A stretch of DNA of 64,000 nucleotides from Megalonaias nervosa (Eukaryota > Mollusca > Bivalvia > Unionida > Unionidae): NCBI GenBank assembly GCA_016617855.1, contig JAECUM010012953.1, positions 1-64,000 on the forward strand, in the 5' to 3' direction. Under the pieces are notes generated by a model. It was not told where the DNA came from. It made no database searches and saw only the letters and a program-made list of their open reading frames with translations. This document shows positions 43,901 through 56,775 of the stretch, piece after piece. The translations under genes were made by a program, and so were the position numbers. The first letter of the stretch is position 1, and every line of letters begins with the position of its first letter.

Positions 43901-45365
43901 GCTTAGCTGGTACTCTGCCTAAATTGACATGCTTAAATCATAGGGCGGTAGCAAATACTTTCACTAAAGATGGAGAATAATAGTCATGCGTTGTCTCACG
44001 AGCACCAGAAGTGTGATTCAATTGTCACCGAACCGTTCCAACAACATTCAAGTAACAGTCCAACGGTACATTTTCTGCTGCAATAGTTTATTATACCTTT
44101 GCAACAGTATTTCTTATCGATGCATTGCTTTGTTTTATCGTGACAATTGTAAGATATAAGTGTAGCCTTGCGACAATAAAGATTACTGCTCTAACAGGTA
44201 TAAATAATACTGTTGAAACAAGAGAAACCACCGTCGCACCAATATTGGAATATATATTTTTTCCAACGGTAGTTGAGTGTCGTTGCAACGGTAGGTGGAC
44301 ACAGTTGCAATGACACCATTGCTAAACATGCATTGCAAGTGTAATGTTTATTGTTTCAGAAGAATTTAGTTACCGTAGCATGAACAGAATTTAGAGCTTC
44401 AGCAATATTGGATACATTTGCAACGATATACTGCTACGTGTGCAACGGTACTGGTAGTTTTGGCCATTTTGGTACACCATACACCCTGGCCAGCGATAGT
44501 ATTGGTTGGTAGTCCATAGGTTTCAGTCAGCATGCGTCAGGTTTTGACTGACATTCTTTGATTAGCCTAAATGCCACAAATTATTAAGAATTCTGAAATA
44601 TTATAAAACATCTGCATATCAAATCAGGTTAACTGGATCTCGCAACTATACGACATGTACTGTTCACAAAGTGACTTCCTTTTTTAGATCTCACTATATT
44701 TCCCTATTACCAAGCGCTCTAAAGGTACCTATATGCAAATGTCAAAAGACGGTAAAAGAACAGACTACGAATATACACCCTAACAGCGTTATGGAACAGG
44801 GATAGGACTTGACAAATGGATGATTTAGTTAACACGAAGAAAATATATTTTGTGCTGATATTTTTTTTTTTCTATCACGAAGTCAAGATATTAGGCGCAT
44901 GTATCGAGGTTGCCTATCATGTAATCAAGATGTGAATTTGGAGATCTTCCTCTTTGATTCTGTCGTAAGTACTCAACATTCAATGAAAAGGACTTGGAAG
45001 AATGAACTGTTGGATGATTGATTGTTTGCCTGATTTATTATCAGGTTTATCTATTTCTTGTGTTTTCTATTAACTATAGTGTGCTCAACCTACACCATCA
45101 GGTTTGCAAACTTTTAATAGGTGATTAATATAAATGAGATTTGTTCCTTGTCTCACTTTACGCTCTCGATCCAAACATTTATAAAACCAATAATGTACTA
45201 AACAAGCCTTCTTAAAATAAGTGACTCAAATAACTTCTCAACAAATTAGTCGTGAGTAGACAAGTTTAAATAGAATCTTCTAATCGAATATAAAATTGAA
45301 TTTATTCTTAACGCACATAGCCTCTATAATTGTATGAAGGGGGGATAAACTCTAGTTTATCCTTA
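43901..45365. other. No gene recognised
   Basis: Scattered TTGCAACGGTA-type words to 44,460, then featureless AT-rich sequence. Confidence 0.5.
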
Positions 45366-45377
45366 ACACACACACAC

Positions 45378-45467
<90 letters not shown>

Positions 45468-45520
45468 CAACATAGCATATATATATATATATATATACTA
45501 TATATATATATATATATTTA
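45366..45520. repeat. (CA)n(TA)n microsatellite
   Basis: ACACAC run then a long TA run with two short interruptions. Confidence 0.95.
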
Positions 45521-46320
45521 TTTTAAACTCCTTGTACATGATTTTATCTAATTTTTTATAATTTTTATTCATGGCTGTAAAAATTGTACAGAATATCTTA
45601 CATTTTGCCTATGTAACCTGAGTCTAGCATAATATTATATAGGATCTATAAATAGATAATTATGTAGGTGTTGACAATTATTAATAATAATCTTAATGGC
45701 GCCTTTGGACTAATTTCTCATTGGCTGATGGGGCTTCGACGTTTCTCAAAGATTTGCAGTAACTTACATTGGTTGGACACGGTCACATGAATAGGCATGT
45801 TCGACGCAAGACGAGTAGTGTGATCTGCCACGTGGGGTATATTTTGAAATAATAGTCGCAATATTAGGTGTATATATGGAGAGAACTGAGAAGTTAGATT
45901 CATTCCGATTTTGAAGTCAGTCTCATTTTTTGTGTTATTGTGGTAAGTCAGCAGACGTGCTTTATGCTATACTTAGATATCATTCGAGGGAAAACATTTG
46001 TGTGGACTGTTCGGTGGAAATAGACAGTGTTCATTATTTGGACTATAATATTTTTCTGGAACTGTTGTGAATTATTCAAAGGAGTTCTGGACAACGCCAT
46101 CTTGACAACGTTTCCGGTTTTGAAATTTATAAAGAACTTTTCATTCATTTATGACTTTCATAGAACTTTGTCAGGATTATTCTGGATTCACTTCATATTA
46201 CTGTAAGTCCCTCTCACATTTCCGTTAATGACTTTGCTAATTAAATTCTTTGTTAAGTTTTCGAAACTTGTTGGTTTTCTTTCTGTTTGTTACTAAATTT
46301 GTGACCATAGATTGGTAACA
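45521..46320 (+). mobile_element. LTR of an LTR retrotransposon (5' LTR)
   Basis: Related to 5,264-6,111 along its length, including GGACTATAATATTTTTCTGG and TCTGGACAACGCCATCTTGA. A TATA-like box TGTATATATGG lies at about 45,870. It ends GGTAACA at 46,320, followed after 5 nt by a primer binding site. The left limit is blurred by the TA microsatellite. Confidence 0.7.
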
Positions 46321-46325
46321 GAAAT

Positions 46326-46343
46326 TGGTGGCTCGTCCGAGAT
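46326..46343 (+). promoter_or_regulatory. Primer binding site, tRNA-Pro-like
   Basis: TGGTGGCTCGTCCGAGAT differs at two positions from the classical 18-nt tRNA-Pro primer site and lies 5 nt after the LTR. It would prime minus-strand cDNA synthesis. Confidence 0.7.
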
Positions 46344-46454
46344 ACGAATTTCGGAGAAATTGAAATTGCTATGAAAGATAAATTCATTTTGTTTCCGAAT
46401 TTTCTTAGTCCCTAATCTTTTTATTTTATACAATGAAACAAACAAGCTTTCACA

Positions 46455-46724
46455 ATGTCGTCTAAACTGGAAAATTTTATTTTAAATCTATGCGAGAAAC
46501 ATGTTAGTTTTGCTATAAGAGCTAGGTACAAGAAAAATTTTGTACCACGATATTTCTCAACATACCGCGATACGTACTATTGTATTAGGGACCAACAATT
46601 TAATATTTTGGGGCAGGGGCCTGACATGTTTTTCTTTTTAAAATTTCCGTCTGCCAATAGCTTAAATAGATACAGCAAAAAACATGTTATATTCATTATT
46701 TTACTTTTTAAAATATTATCTTGA
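46455..46724 (+). pseudogene. Start of a gag-like frame, decayed
   Basis: An ATG 111 bp after the primer site begins MSSKLENFI, nearly the same as the start of the minus-strand frame at 50,148 (MSSKVENFI). After about ten residues the sequence no longer resembles it, and an AT-rich stretch follows. I read it as a gag 5' end joined to unrelated DNA or badly decayed. Confidence 0.55.
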
Positions 46725-46865
46725 GATGAAAGAAAATAAAATATCTCAGCTCGAAAGAAAATCGCAGCACCCCCCGCCCGTTAAATTATTAGTACCTTAT
46801 CGTAGACGAACTTGATATGTTAGTTTTAATTGTTGTATAAGTTGTCATTATTACCACGCTATGGT
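46725..46865. other. Junction sequence
   Basis: Nothing recognised; the plus-strand element appears to end in or before this stretch. Confidence 0.3.
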
Positions 46866-47570
46866 CTTAAATAAAATAATAGAAAAGAGCGAAGACCATG
46901 AAGTTCTGTACAATTCAACAAATAATTTATTTACCTGGAATACAAAGTGAAAATTTAAAACGAACTTACAGTATTGCGAATAAGACCTCAAATAGTCCAA
47001 AAAGTTTTATCTCAGTCCTAATGAATACAGTTCTAAATAAGTTTCAGTGGTGCTCGAGATAAGATCCAGCGCTGAAGGCATAGATGTGCCAGTATGATGA
47101 TATACTAACAGTCTTCCAATTAATCACAATAATATATTCCAAGATGTCCTTGCCTGAATTCACTATAATTCCAAATTAATGTTCCTGTCCAAGAATATTA
47201 TTTATGAGCACTTTGTATTTCTAGTAAAGAATAATTTGAATAAATAATTCCACCGAAATCAAGATCGGAGCACAACAATAAAAATAATTTTGCTACACGA
47301 ACTTAAAAGAAAGGATGAGTAATTTCACAAGTAAACAAGATTATATAAAACAAACCTAAGACACAAAAGAAAAAAGGATGAAGGTCAAGTTCATTTCTAG
47401 AAAATTCTAAGCTGTCAGCATGGTAGAATCTGTTACTAACATTATAATAAATAATGTGGTAAACATCAGCTACAACTGGTTATTCCATGGCATATACCAA
47501 TGTCCTAGACCCAGACCCAAATAAATATGTTTATCTTGATTGATAATGATCCTAATATTTAACTCACACT
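46866..47570 (-). mobile_element. LTR-like repeat, minus orientation, copy 1
   Basis: Aligns in order with 50,262-50,930: ATTCAACAAATAATTTATTT, then ATTGCGAAT, TCCAGCGCTGAAGG and AGAGCACTTT-like words in the same order, at moderate identity. Next to the minus-strand gag start in copy 2 it is best read as an LTR. Confidence 0.5.
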
Positions 47571-47585
47571 CATAGAAAATATTTG

Positions 47586-47718
<133 letters not shown>

Positions 47719-47879
47719 TAGTTACTAAAATAAAAGTTTCTGTTCAGGTAGACAATGAACTTGAGTTTAGACAAAGTCAGGTCGAATATTCAATTATACA
47801 TAACGTAATCTTGGAGAAAATATAACTAAATTAACAAAAATACAAATTAAATACACATAAAATAATCTTAAACTATAAT

Positions 47880-48957
47880 TGAAGTAGGATCATTAAGCTT
47901 GCGTTATATTTGACACCTCGTGAAAGACATCGTGCTGACATAAGATAGTTTGTTGATAAAAATAGAAGTGTTGATATTGAAATCTATAATTTTCTAGCTA
48001 CACCGTTCATACAATAGACAGGGGAACTTTGAGTGGGATTCCAACATCCGAGAGGTAAGCAAACATAAAGCACACCTACTCGACAAATGAGAACATATTA
48101 GTGGATTTGAGAAATTACTTAAAATTCAAACTGAAAATAGCTGCTGTCCTAAAATATTCGGATGATTCTGAATCTTCAAAAGGAAATACAACACATTAAC
48201 ATAAGCATGATTATCTGTGTGGTCCTTTAAGATAAAAGTAATGACACGTTGATGCCGTTATTACTGTTGTTGTTGCTGCTGCTGCTGTTCATGGTGATGA
48301 TGACAATGGTACCGATTAATGCTTTTCTTCACATAAGGGTACTGAAGCGGTGAAATGTCTATCGTAGTAAATTACATAAACTGGTAAGATTTTGTTATGT
48401 GTAATGTTACGGTTCAGGGGAAATTCTTATTTAATACTCCATTTGCATGCACCAGCTAGCATACCTGTACAAACTTACATAAGTATGCTTTCGCATACTT
48501 CTGTCTCTTTAGTAATTTCAACAGATTTGCATGCCTATTTTTTCTGCAAAAGGAAACTGGCACATTTTAAAATTTACACAGTATGTAAATTTTAGTAGCA
48601 ATACATAATAACAAATATTCAAATGTGTGGGTTTTATTTAAATTTTTTTAAACGTTGGCCAAGAAATTATATTAGTCGTATTTTCTTTTAAATAGTTTAG
48701 CCAAGTTCTGTAGGGATGATAACATGGTCACGTGATTTGGTTAGTAATTATGGGTTTTTTAAAAATACATACGCGCACTTCTGTGTGTCTATCACTCGTG
48801 CCTATTATCTTTTTATCGAGACATAATAGTGGCACGGCCATCGCGCTAAATCACAAGTGGTACGACCATATATAAACTTTAAAATTTATTTATTTTACGT
48901 CGATTTATTCTCAATCATTGGACTCCGTTTCCTCTGCTTGAATATAGCCAAATAAAG

Positions 48958-48960
<3 letters not shown>
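47880..48960. other. No gene recognised
   Basis: A short TGTTGTTGCTGCTGCTGC run lies at about 48,265-48,285. Nothing else to name. Confidence 0.5.

Positions 48961-48996
<36 letters not shown>
48961..48996. repeat. (GT)n microsatellite
   Basis: Perfect dinucleotide run. Confidence 0.95.
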
Positions 48997-48997
<1 letters not shown>

Positions 48998-49204
48998 TTT
49001 GGATTTTAGCGTAGCTTTAACAATATTTCAGTCATATCGCTACGATGTATGCAGTGTGCTGGTTTATAGTGATGTCTTAGCACTGGGGCATCATGCCGCT
49101 ATAATGAAGCATGATGTCCCACCCAATCACATTATCCTGACACCAGGCCAACCATTCCTAACACTAATCTCTTAATGTTGAGCTGTTAGTATAATTTTAT
49201 AAGT

Positions 49205-49510
49205 CTTTGGTATGACTTGGCTGGGGTTCTAACCTGCCACCTCCCCCATCCGAGGCAGACGCTCTAACCACTAGGCAAATAAAGTACTAAAAGTTCCGTT
49301 AGAAACCGTCCAAACAACACACCTTGGTACCAAGAACTTCCAAAATCACATGCTGAAGTAGTGCGGTCTATTGAGTTTGTGGAAGCCGGAGAACCACCGG
49401 TCCCGGATGGGGGACCACTGTACCCTCTTTCATGCAAGAGCCAGTGAAAGAACAAGGGACCGTAGAGGAGCGAAACAAGTACGCTACCACTGCGCTATCC
49501 AGGCCATCTT
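49205..49510 (-). mobile_element. tRNA-like SINE remains
   Basis: On the minus strand, GCCTAGTGGTTAGAGCGTCT followed by GCAGGTTAGAACCCC (49,280-49,220) and again GGCCTGGATAGCGCAGTGGT (49,505-49,486) look like tRNA A/B-box regions. Two tRNA-like heads about 225 bp apart suggest a composite or two nested SINEs. Confidence 0.5.
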
Positions 49511-49665
49511 TATCTCAAGAGTAACTTTCTTTTATAGCTGATAAATATGTATTCCATTCACGGAACAGTATTGCTTTCTACGATTCTCCAGTCCATTCAC
49601 AAAACAGTATCGTTTTCAACCATCTGCAAATAAATGTAGTTCTGTTATTTTCCAAATGCGTTAAC

Positions 49666-49670
<5 letters not shown>

Positions 49671-49741
<71 letters not shown>
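49671..49741. repeat. (CT)n microsatellite
   Basis: Perfect run of about 70 bp. The minus-strand Arg-Glu frame is an artefact. Confidence 0.95.
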
Positions 49742-49748
<7 letters not shown>

Positions 49749-49962
49749 CAGGTCTCTTTCTTTCCCATTTCTCTATTCGCATATCTGTTTCTTCTTCTTT
49801 CTGCAATTGCATTTTCCTCTCTCTTTCGTCTTTATTCAATTGCATTTGTCTTTCTTAAACCTCAAACTTTCTTGACCCCCTTTCATTCTTGCATTTTAAT
49901 TTCATTTCCATTATTTTTAATTTGTCTCCGGATGGAGACTCCCTGATCAAATCCAAAGCACA

Positions 49963-50148
49963 TTAGTCCAAAACATTCTTTTCTACAAAATACTGGACGA
50001 AAATAATTTCCATTTCTTGCTTCGTTAAAGAAGTCTTTGCCTCAGAAAGATCATATTTTCTGGCAAGATGGAGGAATTCACCCATTTTCAAAATGCCTAA
50101 CTGTTGCTGGGTAGGATTTGAAATAAAGTTCTCCACTTTTGATGACAT
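49963..50148 (-). pseudogene. N-terminus of a gag-like protein
   Basis: MSSKVENFI starts at 50,148, followed by a helical charged segment (LGILKMGEFLHLARKYDLSE) of the kind found at the start of Ty3/Gypsy-type gag proteins. It stops after 61 residues. Upstream on the minus strand lie TTGGGGCTCTTCACC (about 50,246-50,232), a possible primer site, and then the LTR-like repeat. Confidence 0.6.
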
Positions 50149-50261
50149 TGTAAAAACTTCTTGGTTTCACTATAGATTTCTAAAATGTGAGATAATAACT
50201 GGAACTTAGAAAACTCCAAAACAAGGTGAAGAGCCCCAATTTTCTATTATGTTTCTATACT

Positions 50262-51130
50262 ATTAAAATAAGTGATAGAAAAGATTGAAAAGCAGCACGC
50301 TTTGTAAAATTCAACAAATAATTTATTTCCCTAGAATAAAAAGTGATAATATAGGAAAGGAAGATTACGATATTGCGAATTAAATCCCAAATAATCCTAG
50401 AATTACAGACACAAGTCCTAATAATCAACGTTCTGAATAAACTCTAGTAGAAATCCAAATTAAATCCAACGCTGAAGGTGTTGATGTGCTTGTGTTGGCT
50501 CGTATAATGCAGACGAGCCAGCAGTCTTTTTCGTTATCAAAATAATGAAATCCAAGAATTAAATCCTTATTAAAATGTCGGTATACATTCAAGTCTCCAT
50601 TTCCAAGAATGCTAATGTTGAAGAGCACTTTTTATTCCGAAGAAGAATCACTTGAGCTAAATGATTTGAAGAAATAAATTCCAGCCCAAATGCGTTACTG
50701 AACACAGCATAATACATTTGCTTTTGCCAAGATCTTAAAGCACATAATAATAACTTTTCCAGTAACAAGATCATATACTCTTCTAACTGACTTCAGGTCA
50801 CAATTAACATTATCTTAAAAATAACCCATTACCTAATGGAAAATAAACTTCTAGAAGGTTCATAGTGTTTGCATTATAAAATCTTACTTATAATTAGAAG
50901 TCTATTACTAAAATTATCATATAAAATGTGTAGTGAACAACAGGTAGACCTGGCAGTTCATAGGGAATTTCCAATGTTCAAGACTCAGATTGAGATAAAC
51001 ATATTTACAACAAAACAGGTAGATGATTTTGGAAAAGGTCGAGTACAATATACAATATCTCATTATCATTAGCATAGAATGAAATAAAAAATAAAAATAA
51101 AAACATAACTAACAAACAATGTAAATTAAA
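50262..51130 (-). mobile_element. LTR-like repeat, minus orientation, copy 2
   Basis: Homologous to 46,866-47,570, continuing with words also seen at 47,740-47,850 (CAGGTAGA, then AAATTAAATAYACA). Because the gag start at 50,148 reads away from it on the minus strand, it is placed as the 5' LTR. Exact ends are not defined. Confidence 0.5.
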
Positions 51131-51600
51131 TATACAAAAATAATGAAATAAATCCATTTTTACCATGCTTTTTTTATTTTTATTTTTTTGAAAACACACG
51201 ACAAGAGACTATGGAGGGGGAGGGAATATAAACACACAGACTTAAAAACTTTCGGACCAAGGGGATCCCTTCAATGTTCGTCATCATAATATAAATGGAG
51301 AGTGGCAAGAGGTCTACAAATAAAGAGTTATGTCGATAGTCTCCTTGAAGAAGCAGAAATAAAATTTACAGCAAAAATGGGGTTCATCTTCTTCCGAAAA
51401 TATCTTAACGTTTTGGTGGGAGAATGTGGCAATGCAGGATTTGAGAGCTAACCTTAATATATAACTTGATAAAGTATTTGGCCAGAGTGACAACGTAATA
51501 AATTAAAAGATATTACCATATGCAATCTTATTCATGATGTAAATAATAGTTTTGGATATTCCAAGTGAATATAGCCAAATGTGGCCTCACAGATCAACAC
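51131..51600. other. Nothing recognised
   Basis: No gene or clear repeat seen. Confidence 0.4.
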
Positions 51601-51624
51601 CATTGATATCAAAAGATCCAATGT

Positions 51625-51830
51625 CATCAAATGAATAAAACATTCTTATCCCCAAAACTTGTCTAAAACGACGGACGTTTGCATATGTGGGACATGTACC
51701 AAGTACTTATAAGATCAAATTTGCAAACATAATTCAAATAATCTGTTTGAGACTTTAAGTTTATTTTGAAGGGTTTTGGTTAACAATTATTAAGTTGAAT
51801 GATTCATTGGAATGTGATATCAGCGTATGC
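51625..51830. repeat. Dispersed repeat, copy 1
   Basis: Related to 53,400-53,560: CCCAAAACTTGTCTAAAACG, ATATGTGGGACATGTA, and AATTCAAATAATCTGTTTGA. Confidence 0.6.
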
Positions 51831-52420
51831 TATAATACCTCACTCTGTCAAAGTACTAAATTAAAATATGTTACCATACATAAGCATATTCATGATTTAT
51901 GTCACAGAATAAGGCAAGAAATAACTTGGTTTCGCCTTAGAACGATTTGATCATTTTCGTCATACATGCGTACAACGTTACCTAGGATGAATAATTGTTT
52001 TATTTAGTTAAGCGACTGAACTAGCATGTATCTCGTCGTAGATCGCTTGCGGCGAGAGACACTAAAAGTACGGTATGCACGGGTATTTTACCCTTACTAA
52101 AACTCATTCTCATGGAGAATTAAGACAAATTTCTTCTCTAACTGATACATTGGTCTTTTGGATCTTGTCAAGGAGTGTACGTTCTTCATTTTTGTTCTAC
52201 AGTCATAGGGGTAAGTGTTACATTTTTATTTTATTTGATATGTGAAGCAAATTCAGTTTTAATGTCGTAGCGTGAAATGTTACCATTACCACTACGCGGA
52301 TTTGAAACACTGTAAACTTTTGAATTGTTACAAGTTGCTATTAAGAGTTTAATTTAGTAGCATGTATTTATTGATTTTAATTCCGTACCTGTTATTATGA
52401 CCAATTTGGTTTTATTTTAG

Positions 52421-52423
<3 letters not shown>

Positions 52424-52498
<75 letters not shown>
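52424..52498. repeat. (GT)n microsatellite
   Basis: Perfect run of about 75 bp. Confidence 0.95.
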
Positions 52499-52501
<3 letters not shown>

Positions 52502-52907
52502 GGTATATCAGGCTGTCGGTCTGGCCGTCTGTATGTCTGTATAGGGATGGAAGCAGGTGTGACCATCAAGGCCATACAAATAGGGAACTGCTGATTTGTA
52601 AACTTGTGCGCATGGTGGATCCATGAAGGGTGTGTGTGGCCAATACAAGTGTGGGCTACCCCAAAAATTCAGGAGAACTGTGTGGTTTGACAATGGACAC
52701 GTGAACCAAGTCAAAATGTTTCGTTTGCAAGTTTTTACAAGTATTTATATGGGTGATACGTGGTTATGAATCGTATGAGCTGTACAAATGAATGAGTCAC
52801 GAGTCATATGTTCGGTACAATTGTTATTTTGATTACAATTGATCATATTTGTGTCAGTTATGTTGTTTCAATTGAGTACAAGTGAGTTACCTTCATTATA
52901 TGAGACT

Positions 52908-53075
52908 ATTTGAATCCTTCATTACATAAGATTATTTGAATCTTACCTTCATTACATGAGATTATTTGAATCTTACCTTCATTACATGAGATTATATGAA
53001 TCTTACCTTCATTACATGAGATTATTTGAATCTTACGTTCATTACATGAGATTATATGAATCTTACCTTCATTTT
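52908..53075. repeat. Minisatellite, about six units of 30 bp
   Basis: TTCATTACATGAGATTATTT followed by GAATCTTACC, nearly identical units. 30 bp keeps frame, giving a spurious 10-residue periodic ORF on the minus strand. Confidence 0.95.
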
Positions 53076-53397
53076 TGAATATATGAATCACATTTTTGTT
53101 TTCCCATTTGTGAATGTTTGTGTTAAGTAATCGAATGAGTCGTATGTTTGGAGCGTGAAAGAATCACACTGTATATGTTATAGAGGATATACATATTTTT
53201 ATCAATTCATTTCATACATTTCCATCTTTCATCACATTGTGTTGTGTTGTCATTTAATCAAAGCATCCATTCAGGTCAAATCCTGTTACAATGTAAATGA
53301 CATTTTGGGATATTTTAAATACACACAGACAGATATGTGCCTTATAGGTCAGCTATAGGTACAATGACAGCCTATATAATGTACTGAATGTGAACTT

Positions 53398-53565
53398 TTG
53401 ATCCCAAACATTCTAAAATATACGGATATTTGCTCATGTGGGATATGTAACCATGTTAAGATCAGTTGTACAAAGTTAAATTCAAATAATCTGTTTGAAT
53501 ATTTCTTGTGTAATTTTGAGAGTGTCAGTTAACAAATATTATTAGTAATTAATAATGCATAAAGC
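53398..53565. repeat. Dispersed repeat, copy 2
   Basis: See 51,625-51,830; same order of shared words. Confidence 0.6.
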
Positions 53566-55080
53566 AACATGGCTCATTAGAATTCCCATAATATCCTATA
53601 GGCCACAATGCCGCACTACATCAATCAATATCTTAACGAAACTGAACAATAAAATAGAATGCATTTTGTGTTCAACTTGCATCATTTTGCTGTTTTCTTA
53701 CATCCAAGGGTAGATATACTTGGGAAAAGTACATTTTATCCCTTTGACCTGTATTTCATTCTCTGACAGCTTAAAATGATTTTGTAGAGAACTTGAGCAG
53801 GTTCTAGTATAAAGTTTTCGACTCTGTCCTCTCACTAAATATCCTATAACTATATTTATAAACAATGACTGAAAGCTAGACAAGCAAATGTGTGTTACTC
53901 GGGAGGTCACCCCATCATTAACACATAAATTAACTGCTTGGACCCATAATAGAATAAATGACCTAAAGGCACAATATCGACTAGAAAGATGCCCTCATGG
54001 GTTTTGAATAAAGGCCTCAATGTGACATTCAAAGATGTTTTCTGACAGAATTTGACAAATATTCTTTATTGCAGCTTTGATATGCTGTAGGGATACATAA
54101 GTGTTGATAATAATTAATATAATTCCCAACAAATACTATATTTGTGCATTTTTGGGAAAAATTAAAATTTTTATATCATTTAATTTTATGAAATAAAGAT
54201 TAATTTTTTTATATTTTTGATTATTGTTATATTTCTTAAGTCAGTATATAAAACATATCAAACTTTCATGTGTCTATCATTAATAATATACTTTTATAAA
54301 TAATTTAAACTTTAAGGCAATACTACTGACAGAACTCAGGTCACAACTAATTTTACTATATTCTGTGCATTTGTTTCTCAGTACTGAACTTTCCACTGTG
54401 TCCAAATGATAATAAATTGTATCTTATTCAAAAATACCTTTAAGTTGAACTCACGGTGATGTTCTTGTCATAGGTTATCCGGCATTTCTTTAGAGGATTG
54501 ACCATAAACAAAGCACCATGCATTGGGTCACAGATTTCACTACCGGATTGTTATCAATGCCTCATTACTCCTGTACACTGTCGCCGAAATACACAGACAA
54601 CCACGCCATAACGTTCCAGATCTAAAGATTAAACAATTACCTTTAAATCAATACAAAGAATTCTAAATCTAACTCTTGTATTACCACCAAAAGGAGAGAG
54701 GAAAAATACTCTAAACACTGACTCAAACTACATTCATGGGTACTGAACCGGAAATAATAATTGTGACCCGATTCCACATGAAAAGTAATAAAAAGCGGCC
54801 AGTATATTTGGTGGAGGGCATTTGCATTAGGACCAACTACTCATAATATGTCTTCTAATACAAACCCCTTGTTGATATGACCTTCCATTCAGGAGGAATA
54901 ACGATAACAAAATTTTCAGGAAGGCCACTATGGTGGCCATAATGGATGTCCGAACGGCACCATGTTCATTTAGGACCAGCAGAACATTGGATGAGCGTGT
55001 GTATAATGTTTAAGAAAATCCTCCAAGTAGTTTAAGAGGAGATGTGATAACTTGTACTAATGGGGAGAAAAATAATGAAT
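53566..55080. other. No gene recognised
   Basis: Featureless AT-rich sequence with only short frames. Confidence 0.5.
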
Positions 55081-55225
55081 GACAGGCGATATACGACAGA
55101 CCATCCCAAAATGACTGACAGACTACAGACGACAGACCATCCCATAACAAATGACAGTAGACGGACGACAGACCATCCCATAACGACTGACAGACGACGG
55201 ATGACAGATCATCCCATAATGACTA
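55081..55225. repeat. Minisatellite, four units of about 37-42 bp
   Basis: ACGACAGACCATCCCATAAC with TGACTGACAGACTAC-type linkers. Confidence 0.85.
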
Positions 55226-55975
55226 CTTGTTTATGACCGTCAGGGCTAAAAACGGCACAATAAGCTTAAACAATGTAATATCGCAACAAAAAATAAGACT
55301 AGTAAAACTGTCACAAATTTTCTAAAGCCTATCGTAATTTACTGCATATAAGAATGGAATTGAAATAAGAATAAAAGAAGGAAACCATATGAAGGATTTA
55401 GGTCAACACTTTTGATAACTACCACTTAATAGGATACTAAAGTCTCAGGTGACGTTCAAACATTTTGCTTGTTTTACAGTGCAGTTTTGCCATTTGTATT
55501 TTGGTTTCAAAGAAAGAAAAAAATGGAGTTTAGAGAGTCGTAATTGGTTGTGAAGTTACCTTCCTTTAAAAAACAGTTTAATTGAAGTAATGTGCTACAT
55601 GCCTGAGTGAGCTATGTTGCTCATTGGATGCATTAAACGTTTTGTTTCACACCATTTTTTATATCATAAAATCTAGATAGTTCAGATTTCTTGTTTTTGT
55701 TAACTACTTGGACTTGAATAGCAACCCTCAACATACTGAGCATCATAGGTCACGTGCTTTATTTGTTTAAAAGCAATATTTAATTTGTATCGTTTAAAAG
55801 ACAAACAAGAAATGATGTTGTTACATGTATAAATTGGATGGCAATACTCAAAATACACATGCATTAAAATATCTCCTTATATCACGCGCCGTGTAGTAAT
55901 ACAACCTGAAAGGAAGAAACTAAATAATCCTCTAATTGTAATCTCGACCATCCAGAATATGTTGTACAAATCATC

Positions 55976-55976
<1 letters not shown>
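55226..55976. other. No gene recognised
   Basis: Nothing to name. Confidence 0.5.

Positions 55977-56041
<65 letters not shown>
55977..56041. repeat. (TA)n microsatellite
   Basis: Perfect TA run. Confidence 0.95.
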
Positions 56042-56044
<3 letters not shown>

Positions 56045-56094
56045 CTTAATTCAAGATTGATTCTTGTGATATGGGTTAGAGTTATGAACCTGAA

Positions 56095-56775
56095 ATTAAG
56101 AACATTACATTTTAAGCTGTGACCTTGACCCTAATGCTATGACCCAAATGTAGTATGCAAAACCCTTTCTAGATTAATCCCATGCATGAAAACTATCCAT
56201 CAATGGTTTAGGAAATGCAAGCAAATTAAAATACTTCTGTTACAAAGTTGACGCAAATTTTCTCTGACCATGAGGTCAAGGTCCAAAATGGCATGCAAGA
56301 GCTTTGAATGAATTGCGTTAGCTTCATAATAATTCATCTTAGGTATGCAGAGAGTCCATAGAGAAGTTTAGGAAATATAAGCAAATTAACAAAGTTTACA
56401 AAAACCTCAATGTACATTTCCTGTGACTTCGACTCCAAAATAAAAGGTTTAAACAAATGTGTCACAGAATGAATTGTATTTTTGATTCATAATGATTCAC
56501 CCAAAATAAAAAGAAACTCCATTAATGGGTTTAGGAGATATAAACAAACAAAACCCTTTAAACAAAAACCATTAGATACTGTTGGCGCCATCAGTGCCTG
56601 TGAGAAAGTTGCATTTCTCATTTCCCATTAGTGTTGGTGAGACAAAAATGGCGAGGTAACTCCAAAAAAGCCTGGTTGTGAGATAAATGCATACCTAGTT
56701 TCATGGAGATATCTTAGATAATTCAGGAGATTTTAACCAAGCAAGAGTGTGACAGATGGTTGGATGAATGGATGA
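56095..56775. repeat. Diverged tandem or dispersed repeat, about three units
   Basis: GGTTTAGGAAATGCAAGCAA, GAAGTTTAGGAAATATAAGC and GGGTTTAGGAGATATAAACA recur about every 180-190 bp, each preceded by ATTCATCTTAG or ATTCACCCAAA-type words and followed by a GTGACCTTGAC- or CTGTGACTTCG-like word. It ends with GACAGATGGTTGGATGAATG. This is an old repeat rather than a gene. Confidence 0.55.

Noticed and set aside
52906..53091. Ten-residue periodic protein on the minus strand
   Set aside because: Caused by six 30-bp tandem units.
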